Shown here: positions 57,379 to 64,000 of the stretch, one piece after another | How positions within the stretch are numbered: position 1 is the stretch's first letter | Layout of the letters: every line of letters begins with the position of its first letter | Source: an uncultured Bacteroidota bacterium | GTDB lineage: Bacteria > Bacteroidota > Bacteroidia > Flavobacteriales > Flavobacteriaceae | Reading direction: 5' to 3' | Assembly: GCA_902622595.1 (NCBI GenBank) | Contig: CACNQM010000002.1 | Span: 62,001 to 126,000 of the forward strand | Length of the DNA stretch: 64,000 nt | Made by a program: the position numbers and the translations under genes | Notes under the pieces: generated by a model | What the model was told of the DNA's origin: nothing | Databases searched by the model: none | What the model saw: the letters and a program-made list of their open reading frames with translations, nothing else

Positions 57379-57927
57379 ATGAAAAAATTAGAAAGAATTT
57401 CTCAAGAAAAATTTGATTCACTTAAAAAAGATGAAAAAGATTTATTATTAATTTATTACAAAACTTATGAAAAGGAAAATAAATTATCAAAGTCTTTAAG
57501 TAAATCTAGAAAAAAGATAAAAAAAGTAAAAGAGAAATTGAATAATATTCAAATAAAGAAAAAAGAAATTTTAGAAAAAATTAAGTCCACCAATAAGAGT
57601 TTATTTACAACATCTACTATCGTATGTGACAAAAGATGGAATTCATATATCTGCATATTTAAAAATAGTGAATCACAAAAATCTTTATATCTTGGAAACC
57701 ACAAAAGTATAATTAAAGCACTTACACCCTTTTATTCAAAAGAAGAACTTAATGATTCTCAAGATTTTTTAAAAAAGGAGTTAAAAAAAATTATATCTAC
57801 AGTTCAAGATAAATTAATTAAGCATAATGATAATAATGAGATAACTTTTAAAAAAAATAAATTTAAAAGTATAATAGAGTTATATGCTGAAAGTGGTAAA
57901 TGGGATTATTGGTCCATTGAAGATTAG
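57379..57927 (+). CDS. Unrecognised coiled-coil protein with compact C-terminal domain
   Basis: 182 residues, very Lys-rich. Residues about 15-70 form a charged coiled coil (KLSKSLSKSRKKIKKVKEKL). About 75-110 has a beta-like stretch (KRWNSYICIF, KSLYLGNHKSIIKAL) whose W...LG...AL pattern is loosely like small DNA-binding AP2 or arm folds. The rest is helical and ends WDYWSIED. The family is not recognised, and DNA binding is a guess. It is preceded by GGGGCACA repeats and followed after 38 bases by the ADP-ribosylglycohydrolase gene. Confidence 0.6.
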   Translation: MKKLERISQEKFDSLKKDEKDLLLIYYKTYEKENKLSKSLSKSRKKIKKVKEKLNNIQIKKKEILEKIKSTNKSLFTTSTIVCDKRWNSYICIFKNSESQKSLYLGNHKSIIKALTPFYSKEELNDSQDFLKKELKKIISTVQDKLIKHNDNNEITFKKNKFKSIIELYAESGKWDYWSIED

Positions 57928-57965
57928 AAATAATAATTAAAGTATGCAAATATTAAATTAGTAAT

Positions 57966-59273
57966 ATGAGTTTTATGAAAAATATAAGTCTGTTTTTAAT
58001 TATATCTATAGTTACTTCATGTACTTCATTAAATAAAGAGGAACAAGCATTTATTGAAATATCAAAAGAAAATTATCAAGATCAACTTGAAGGTTTTTGG
58101 TTAGGCCAACTAATTGCAAATTGGACTGGATTAATAACAGAAAATGATAAAATTGGAAATATTGGAGAAATTAAGACTGGTGATTTCTATACTAGAGAAG
58201 ATTGGGGTAAAACTGATCAAAGAAGTATTTGGGAGGATGATTCAGTTGATAAATCAAACATTAAAATTGATTATATATTAAAATCAGAAGATGAAATTTG
58301 GGGATCAGATGATGATACAGATATTGAGTATATGTATCAGTATTTACAAAATTTTTATAAAACTAATATTTTAACTCCATCTCAAATAAGAGAAGGGTGG
58401 TTAAGACATATTTACATTGAGGAGGAGAATTATTTATGGGTTTCAAACCAACGAGCATTTGATTTAATGTTAGAAGGTTTTGAACCACCAGAGACAAGTA
58501 ACCCTGAAAAAAATGAATTCTATGATATGATTGACGCTCAATTAACAACTGAAATTTTTGGTTTATTCTCACCTACAAAACCAGAATTTGCAATTGAAAT
58601 GTCAAGACTTCCAATCCAGACAACAGCAAGGGAGGAAGCTCAGGAAATTGCTGAATTTTATGTTAGAATGTATTCAAATGCATCAAACACAAAAAATTTA
58701 AAATCAATTAAAGAAAAAATGATTTGGCTTGCTAATGAGTCTAGATCTAAACTCAATAATAATTTATACCCTTCAAAAATGTACGATTACATTAAAGACT
58801 TACACGACTCTGGAATTAAATGGGAACAAACAAGAGATTCCATATATTACAGATATCAAGTCAATCAAAAAGATGGATATAATATAACTTCAAAAAATTT
58901 ATATTGTAACGGTTGTTATGCGGCTGGAATTAATTTTGCCTCTAGTCTTGTAAGTTTATTTTATGGTGAAGGTGAACTAAAAGAAACAATAAAAATTGGA
59001 ACACTTGCTGGTTGGGACTCTGATAATCCCACATCTACATGGGGTGGATTAATTGGATTTTTAATAGGCAGGGAAATGGTTGAAAAAGAATTTAATATGA
59101 AACTATCGAACAAGTTTAATATTCATAGAACAAGAAAAAATTTCCCCAACGATGGCATTGATACATTTGAAAATATGGCAAAAAATGGAATCAAGATAGT
59201 TGACAAAGTTGTTCTTGAAGAGCTTAATGGGAAGATTGATTCAGAAAATAAATTATGGTTAATTCCTAAATAA
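57966..59273 (+). CDS. Exported ADP-ribosylglycohydrolase-family lipoprotein
   Basis: 435 residues with a lipoprotein signal (IVTSCTSLN). The all-helical family fold is shown by EGFWLGQLIANWTG, GSDDDTDIEYMY (metal-binding acidic cluster) and LAGWDSDNPTSTWGGLIGFLIG, equivalent to the GxDxDTxxxxxGxxxG motif of DraG/ARH proteins. Most relatives are cytoplasmic and remove ADP-ribose from proteins; this one should be outside the cytoplasm, so its substrate may be a nucleoside- or sugar-linked compound (inference). The start is ATG 57966; ATG 57975 is also possible. Confidence 0.85.
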   Translation: MSFMKNISLFLIISIVTSCTSLNKEEQAFIEISKENYQDQLEGFWLGQLIANWTGLITENDKIGNIGEIKTGDFYTREDWGKTDQRSIWEDDSVDKSNIKIDYILKSEDEIWGSDDDTDIEYMYQYLQNFYKTNILTPSQIREGWLRHIYIEEENYLWVSNQRAFDLMLEGFEPPETSNPEKNEFYDMIDAQLTTEIFGLFSPTKPEFAIEMSRLPIQTTAREEAQEIAEFYVRMYSNASNTKNLKSIKEKMIWLANESRSKLNNNLYPSKMYDYIKDLHDSGIKWEQTRDSIYYRYQVNQKDGYNITSKNLYCNGCYAAGINFASSLVSLFYGEGELKETIKIGTLAGWDSDNPTSTWGGLIGFLIGREMVEKEFNMKLSNKFNIHRTRKNFPNDGIDTFENMAKNGIKIVDKVVLEELNGKIDSENKLWLIPK

Positions 59274-59278
59274 TATAT

Positions 59279-59764
59279 ATGATCTTACCTGTAAGCTGTT
59301 CAATTGACTTGGATTTTGACAATAAACAAGTATGGCAAATTATCTCAGAGCCCGGAAACTTGAATAAAACTCATCCATTCTGTAAATCAAACACAGTTGT
59401 CAAATGGGATAATGATAATCATGAGGATATATTAGAGTATTTAAATGGGGTTGTGCTTCATAGAAATTTCTATAAATGGGATGAAGGCAACGGTTATGAG
59501 TTAAACATTGGAAGGAAAACTGGGAGGAAATCTAAAGTTATTTGGAAAATTACAGGTGATAAAAAATCAAATCTAAATATTACTGTTTATCCACATGTCT
59601 TCAGCAATAGAAATAAATTAAGCTATTATCTAATTTATACTTTCTTTATTAAGCCAGGATTAAAAAAATATTTAAATTCTGTTTTAAAAGGTTACAAATG
59701 GTATTTAGAAAATAAGCAGTCTGTACCAAGAAATCATTTCGGTAAACACAAATGGTTTTCCTAA
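59279..59764 (+). CDS. SRPBCC family protein
   Basis: 161 residues. FDNKQVWQIISEPGNLNKTHPFC is the N-terminal strand-helix of polyketide-cyclase-like SRPBCC domains, and a long C-terminal helix (KKYLNSVLKGYKWYLEN) closes the pocket. It starts 5 bases after the ADP-ribosylglycohydrolase gene. It is not closely similar to the SRPBCC gene at 50965. Confidence 0.75.
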   Translation: MILPVSCSIDLDFDNKQVWQIISEPGNLNKTHPFCKSNTVVKWDNDNHEDILEYLNGVVLHRNFYKWDEGNGYELNIGRKTGRKSKVIWKITGDKKSNLNITVYPHVFSNRNKLSYYLIYTFFIKPGLKKYLNSVLKGYKWYLENKQSVPRNHFGKHKWFS

Positions 59765-59767
59765 AAA

Positions 59768-60268
59768 CTAATTATGATTGGAATGATCCATGTTGTGGTT
59801 CATATGCATTTTTTTCCCAATGTTGAAAATTGGCATCATTAATCCTAAAGTTTTCATCGACTCTGAGGTATTGAAAAATATCCTAACTTTTTTACTTTTA
59901 AAGAGCTTGTAGTCAATTCCAATATATGGTTCATTATGATTATCATGTGAGCTGTGCATAGACCCCATGCCCATATGCATTCCCATGTGGTCGTCTGGCA
60001 TTTCGTGAAACATATATCCAGCCGCAAGATTAAATCTTCCAAGGTTATATTTTACATTTAACATTATTTCATAATCATCATCCACATCAAAAGGAGTTAT
60101 CATAACCATTCCACCAACCATAACCTTCGGAAGTGGCATGAAGTTTATACCTACTCCTAACTTGGAGTATTCATTTTCAAGATCAAATCCACCCATTACA
60201 CCAATGTGCGCTTGAGAGTATAAATTATAAGAAGCTAAAGTTAACAGGGTTATAAGTAAATTTTTCAT
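59768..60268 (-). CDS. Exported beta-barrel-like protein with Met/His-rich loop
   Basis: 166 residues with a signal peptide (about 1-18). Alternating strands (IGVMGGFDLEN, KLGVGINFM, RFNLAAGYMF) suggest a small outer-membrane barrel. A loop at about 90-112 (DDHMGMHMGMGSMHSSHD) and the tail (KKMHMNHNMDHSNHN) are very rich in Met and His, the typical make-up of copper-binding segments (inference). Not matched to a known family. Confidence 0.7.
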   Translation of the reverse strand: MKNLLITLLTLASYNLYSQAHIGVMGGFDLENEYSKLGVGINFMPLPKVMVGGMVMITPFDVDDDYEIMLNVKYNLGRFNLAAGYMFHEMPDDHMGMHMGMGSMHSSHDNHNEPYIGIDYKLFKSKKVRIFFNTSESMKTLGLMMPIFNIGKKMHMNHNMDHSNHN

Positions 60269-60274
60269 AATAAG

Positions 60275-60448
60275 TTATTTAGGTAAAGAACCATGACGAT
60301 CATAATAATCTTTATCATAGTCCATTTTTTCTTTGTTTGATAAAATTATTGAAATTAAAACCAAGACAGTAACAATTACACCAAAAATAAATATGGATGT
60401 TGTTAAATCTCCTAATAGTAAATCTCTAATTTGACCGTATCTGTTCAT
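60275..60448 (-). CDS. Small single-helix membrane protein
   Basis: A 57-residue frame: MNRYGQIRDLLLGDL, one strong membrane helix (about 17-36), then a charged tail KEKMDYDKDYYDRHGSLPK. It lies 6 bases before the Met/His-rich gene on the same strand, so the two are probably cotranscribed. Family not recognised. Confidence 0.55.
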   Translation of the reverse strand: MNRYGQIRDLLLGDLTTSIFIFGVIVTVLVLISIILSNKEKMDYDKDYYDRHGSLPK

Positions 60449-60546
60449 AGAACAAAATTATTTATATAAAGCTAAATTAATTTAATTGATTTATAATTAA
60501 CAAAAATTTTGGATTTTCATGTTTAACTAAAATATACATTTGTAAT

Positions 60547-60660
60547 GTGTTTAGAATAAAAAAAATTCCCAAAGAATATTACCCAGAAATCCTTTTTGTG
60601 ATCTTCTTAATTGTCATGTTTAGTAAGGTCTACATAATGGTTCAACTTGCAAACTCTTGA
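60547..60660 (+). CDS. Possible 37-residue membrane peptide (GTG start)
   Basis: GTG start, then FRIKKIPKEYYPEI followed by one hydrophobic helix (LFVIFLIVMFSKVYIMV). The amphipathic basic start and helix look protein-like, but the frame is short and has no clear promoter. The rest of the 60449-60768 interval holds nothing I can support. Confidence 0.25.
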   Translation: MFRIKKIPKEYYPEILFVIFLIVMFSKVYIMVQLANS

Positions 60661-60768
60661 ACAGCAAATTTTACTACTCTTAGTCAATAGCTAACACTCT
60701 ATTTCTAACTCACTAATTTTATTAATAACAGTTTATGAAATAAGTTTTAAAAATTATACCTTAGGGAT

Positions 60769-61542
60769 ATGAGACACATTATACATATTAGCTTAATCTG
60801 CATACTTTCAATTAACTGTGATAGAGACAATCAAGGATGGACATATCTTTTTGATGGCGAGAGTCTTAATGGTTGGGAAATGAAAATTGCTGGATATGAA
60901 TTAAATAACAATTATCGAAATACATTTAGTGTTAAAGATGGTGCAATCAGAGTTTCCTACAAAGATTACGACTCATTTGATGAAAGATTTGGTCATATTT
61001 TTTTTACAAAAAATAAATTTAAAAATTATCACTTAAAGATGGACTACAGATTCTATGGTGAGCATGCAAATTCATTTAAAAACGAAGATGAAGCATGGAA
61101 CTACAAGAACAGTGGCGTTATGCTTCACTCTGAGGACCCATCAAAAATGTTTTTAGATCAAGAGTTTCCTGTAAGTATTGAAGCACAATTTCTTGGTGGA
61201 TCAGGAGTAAAAGATAGACCAACTCTGAATATGTGCTCACCAGGAACTGAGGTTGATATTAATGGATCTCAAGCCACGAAACATTGTATTCCTTCAAATT
61301 CCAAAACATATCATAATGAAGATTGGATTAGTGTTGAATTTATTGTTTACTCAGATTCCATTGTTCACCATGTAATAGATAGAGATACAGTTATGACTTA
61401 CTCAAATATTAAAATTGGTGGAGAATATTTATCCGACAACTTTAAGGATCGAATTGGCGAGCCGCTCAAGGAGGGATATATTTCACTACAATCGGAAGGC
61501 CATCCAATAGAATTTAAAAACATAAGAGTAAAAGAACTTTGA
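60769..61542 (+). CDS. Lipoprotein-like 3-keto-disaccharide hydrolase (DUF1080)
   Basis: 257 residues. A signal sequence (ICILSINCDRD) is followed by TYLFDGESLNGWEMK, the standard DUF1080 opening, then a jelly-roll fold with NSGVMLHSEDP, SIEAQFLGG and GYISLQSEGHPIEFKNIRVKEL. Some members hydrolyse 3-keto-glucosides; the precise substrate is not readable. Confidence 0.92.
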   Translation: MRHIIHISLICILSINCDRDNQGWTYLFDGESLNGWEMKIAGYELNNNYRNTFSVKDGAIRVSYKDYDSFDERFGHIFFTKNKFKNYHLKMDYRFYGEHANSFKNEDEAWNYKNSGVMLHSEDPSKMFLDQEFPVSIEAQFLGGSGVKDRPTLNMCSPGTEVDINGSQATKHCIPSNSKTYHNEDWISVEFIVYSDSIVHHVIDRDTVMTYSNIKIGGEYLSDNFKDRIGEPLKEGYISLQSEGHPIEFKNIRVKEL

Positions 61543-61552
61543 GAGTAATTCT

Positions 61553-61996
61553 ATGAGAGTAAGAGAAGCAAAATTGTCTGATCTTAAAAATCTGTCAGTT
61601 TTATTTAATTCATACAGAATGTTTTATGGAAAAAAGTCTGATTTAAAAGTTGCAAAAGAATTCTTAAGATCCCGAATTGAAAAAAAAGACTCTAAAATAT
61701 TTGTTTGTGATTTTAATAATGAATTATCTGGATTTGTACAATTATATCCATTATTCTCATCAACAAGAGTTAGCAAATATTGGTTACTAAATGACTTATA
61801 TGTTGATGTTAATAAAAGAGGAAAAGGGTTCTCGAAGTTTCTAATAGAGAGGTCTAAAGAACTTGTTATTGAGTCGAAGGCATGTGGCATGATGCTGGAA
61901 ACTGAAAAGTCTAATGATATTGGTAATAAGTTATATCCTTCAACAGGTTTTAAAAAAAATGAGTTGAGTAATTTTTATGAATGGATTCCTACATAA
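61553..61996 (+). CDS. GNAT family N-acetyltransferase
   Basis: 147 residues. VREAKLSDLKNLSVLF opens the fold, LNDLYVDVNKRGKGFSKFLI is motif A with the acetyl-CoA R/G-x-G-K/F loop, and NKLYPSTGFKKNE is motif B. It starts 10 bases after the DUF1080 gene. Acceptor substrate unknown. Confidence 0.92.
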   Translation: MRVREAKLSDLKNLSVLFNSYRMFYGKKSDLKVAKEFLRSRIEKKDSKIFVCDFNNELSGFVQLYPLFSSTRVSKYWLLNDLYVDVNKRGKGFSKFLIERSKELVIESKACGMMLETEKSNDIGNKLYPSTGFKKNELSNFYEWIPT

Positions 61997-62773
61997 TTAT
62001 TCATTTAAGTACATGAAAGTAGCTTTATGTGCAATTTCTTGAAGCAGTTTCTTATCATCTTTATTGATAGCTCCATAATAATCATATTTTAAACCTATTG
62101 GGGATTCTCCATATATACTAGCAAAAACAGTACACGCTGCTAGATATGTTCCTTTTAAATTTGGATGTGTCCCATCATTATGATGAAGTTTTATTTCAGG
62201 AATTTCCTTATATGCAATATCAAAAGCCAAACCAACTGGGATAACAAGAACATTATTTTCTTTACCAACTTTTGTGTAAATGTCCTCTATAATACTTATT
62301 TGATTTATTTCAAAATCTTTATGTGGTTCTACAAATGCATGAGTCATATATAGAGCTGCTTTAGAATTATTAGCTTTGATTGACTCTATGTGTTTTTTAG
62401 CGTAAAATGAAAACTCTTCACGATTTTCTTGAGTTAATGGTTCAGAACTTCCTCCTTGAAGAATAACTAAGTCAAACTTTTCAATTGAACTTATTGCTTT
62501 AGGCATGATTAGTCTCTCTACATCGTGATGCTTTAATCTAGAGCCACCAATTGTTGCAGATTTTACTGATGCCGAACCATCATAGTCTTCTAGATACTCT
62601 TCGGCCATGCGCTTAAAATGATTGTGAAGACTATCGCCATAATATAGATAACTATTGCCAATAAATAATATCGTTCTTGGCTTATGATTTTTATCCTGCT
62701 CAAAATCCCCTTGAGAAATTAAAGAGTTTGAAAATAATAGTCCAATTAATAAAAATTTATAAATATTTTTCAT
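61997..62773 (-). CDS. SGNH/GDSL-like hydrolase, exported
   Basis: 258 residues with a signal peptide (about 1-20). TILFIGNSYLYYGDSL carries the nucleophile Ser in block I (GNSY in place of GDS), LVILQGGSSEP is the block with the oxyanion Gly/Asn region, and DGTHPNLKGTYLAAC carries the catalytic Asp-x-x-His. Probably an ester- or acetyl-hydrolase in the periplasm. It converges on the GNAT gene with no gap. Confidence 0.85.
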   Translation of the reverse strand: MKNIYKFLLIGLLFSNSLISQGDFEQDKNHKPRTILFIGNSYLYYGDSLHNHFKRMAEEYLEDYDGSASVKSATIGGSRLKHHDVERLIMPKAISSIEKFDLVILQGGSSEPLTQENREEFSFYAKKHIESIKANNSKAALYMTHAFVEPHKDFEINQISIIEDIYTKVGKENNVLVIPVGLAFDIAYKEIPEIKLHHNDGTHPNLKGTYLAACTVFASIYGESPIGLKYDYYGAINKDDKKLLQEIAHKATFMYLNE

Positions 62774-62846
62774 GAATTTATTCCAAGAAGGTAAATATTC
62801 TTTTAATTTTAACCAAGTTTCGTTTAATCCCCAATAAATTTTATAT

Positions 62847-64000
62847 ATGTCACTAGATAAAAGAGAATTTGATGTTATAGTGTGGGGTGCATCTGGATTT
62901 ACTGGAAGACTTGTTGCTGAGTATTTATTTCAAAATTATGATCATAATGAATTAAATTGGGCGATTGCAGGAAGAGATAATAATAAACTTATTGGATTAA
63001 GGGATAAATACTTGAATCAAAATATTCCTATAATTATTGCAGATAGTTTTGATGATGATAGCTTAACAAAAATGTCTAAAAGAACAAAAGTAATTTGTAC
63101 TACAGTTGGTCCATATGCAAAATATGGTTCTCAACTTGTAAAGTCATGTGTAAAATCAAAAACTCATTATTGCGATTTAGCAGGTGAAGCACAGTGGATT
63201 AGAAAAATGATTGATAACTATCACAAAGCTGCTAAAGTTAATCAAATAAGAATTGTTAATTCTTGTGGCTTTGATTCTGTACCATCAGATTTAGGAGTCT
63301 ATTATATTCATAAGATTATTTCAAAAAAAAATCTCTCAATAAGAATGAGAGTAACAGGTGCAAAAGGAACCTACAGTGGTGGAACATATGCAAGTATGAA
63401 GAATATTATTAATGAGGCATATAAAGATAAAGAAGTGAGAAAGAGTTTAACCAATCCATATGGGCTTAATCCAAAAGGCCAGCAAGATGGTCTTGACACA
63501 AGGGATTTAAGATCTGTTAAGTATGATAAAAAAATTAATAGCTGGATATCTCCTTTTTTGATGGCCGGAATAAATACTAGAATTGTAAGAAGAAGTAATG
63601 CGCTAAGTAATTTTAGTTATGGACAAAAGTTTCAATATGACGAGGCTGTTATGACCGGTAAAGGACTGAAAGGAAGAATAAATGGAATAATTTTATCAAT
63701 TCCATTGATGTTTCTTGCCGCAAAACCAGGATCTTTTTCTGATAAAATTTTTAATATTATTTCACCTAAGCCTGGACAGGGACCAAATAAAAAGGAAAGA
63801 GAAAATGGATATTTTAGTTTTAGGTTTTTTGTTTTTGATGAGCAAGGTGTTAAGTCAACTTTTAAAGTAACTGGCGATAGAGATCCAGGTTATGGGTCTA
63901 CCTCGAAAATGTTAGCAGAAAGTGCAGTTTGTCTTGCAAAAGATAAACTAGATGATAAATATGGTGTGTTAACACCATCTTATGCCATGGGTGATAAAAT
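62847..64000 (+). CDS. Saccharopine dehydrogenase-like NAD(P)-binding protein (3' end outside window)
   Basis: 384 codons are visible from ATG 62847 to the right edge. FDVIVWGASGFTGRLVAEYL is a Rossmann dinucleotide site, followed by CTTVGPYAKYGSQLVKSC, THYCDLAGEAQWIRKMI and SCGFDSVPSDLGVYY. This pattern is that of the trans-acting enoyl reductase and saccharopine-dehydrogenase-like family, about 390-420 residues long, so only a short end is missing. Substrate unknown in bacteria of this type. Confidence 0.9.
   Translation, partial: MSLDKREFDVIVWGASGFTGRLVAEYLFQNYDHNELNWAIAGRDNNKLIGLRDKYLNQNIPIIIADSFDDDSLTKMSKRTKVICTTVGPYAKYGSQLVKSCVKSKTHYCDLAGEAQWIRKMIDNYHKAAKVNQIRIVNSCGFDSVPSDLGVYYIHKIISKKNLSIRMRVTGAKGTYSGGTYASMKNIINEAYKDKEVRKSLTNPYGLNPKGQQDGLDTRDLRSVKYDKKINSWISPFLMAGINTRIVRRSNALSNFSYGQKFQYDEAVMTGKGLKGRINGIILSIPLMFLAAKPGSFSDKIFNIISPKPGQGPNKKERENGYFSFRFFVFDEQGVKSTFKVTGDRDPGYGSTSKMLAESAVCLAKDKLDDKYGVLTPSYAMGDK

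Noticed and set aside
1-64000. CRISPR array, prophage or intact insertion sequence
   Set aside because: No regularly spaced repeat array, transposase, terminal-repeat pair or run of phage genes is visible; the only mobile-element traces are the fragments at 40.2-40.6 and 50.7-52.2 kb.

Overview
The window is AT-rich (about 30% GC), densely packed DNA of a marine-type Flavobacteriia/Bacteroidota. The grounds are TonB-dependent receptors ending in an aromatic residue, eukaryote-like class Ia ribonucleotide reductase, the three-gene SdhCAB complex, -7 elements of the form TAnnTTTG, A-rich leaders without clear Shine-Dalgarno sequences, and many lipoproteins with a Cys after a short signal peptide. 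Genes abut or overlap by a few bases, as in streamlined ocean genomes.

Layout. 0-10.6 kb: a TonB receptor cut by the window edge and paired with a PiT phosphate transporter, then deoxynucleotide metabolism (nrdA, nrdB, dCMP deaminase), a bacilliredoxin and an NtrY-like sensor kinase. 10.7-28.3 kb: an iron and heme block. It holds a small Cys-rich peptide, an Fe3+ ABC importer (fbpC-fbpB-fbpA), a divergent FecA-like receptor with three evenly spaced 17-bp operators between them, a DCC protein, and nine genes (hemA C D B L E N H G) covering the whole route from glutamyl-tRNA to heme. A PchR-like AraC regulator converges on the end. 28.3-48 kb: housekeeping genes (antiporter, two beta-lactamase-fold hydrolases, exonuclease III, glycyl-tRNA synthetase, an Ig-like lipoprotein, succinate dehydrogenase, an Asp-box propeller protein, aminopeptidase P, SCO1, RseP). 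47.6-50.1 kb: a second metal-type TonB receptor carrying the same 17-bp operator, with a His-rich exported protein and tRNA-Asn. 50.1-52.3 kb: a decayed integration site behind tRNA-Asn with two remnants of tyrosine-recombinase 3' ends, an SRPBCC gene and a broken ribbon-helix-helix gene. 52.3-64 kb: mixed accessory genes, many small or exported, ending in a saccharopine-dehydrogenase-like gene cut by the right edge.

Most notable. The flavoprotein subunit of succinate dehydrogenase carries about 115 extra N-terminal residues that look like the arm-type DNA-binding domain of a Bacteroidota tyrosine recombinase. They are joined in frame to an otherwise normal SdhA whose own ATG appears to have become ATA. 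The short sdhC-sdhA gap also carries GGGGCACA/GGGGTACA repeats like those in front of another unknown gene at 57.3 kb. Promoter capture by a dying mobile element and a DNA-binding metabolic enzyme are both open explanations. An S10-type serine carboxypeptidase sits between sdhA and sdhB.

Limits: everything here was read by eye. Family calls rest on recognised motifs and remembered consensus sequences, not on searches.
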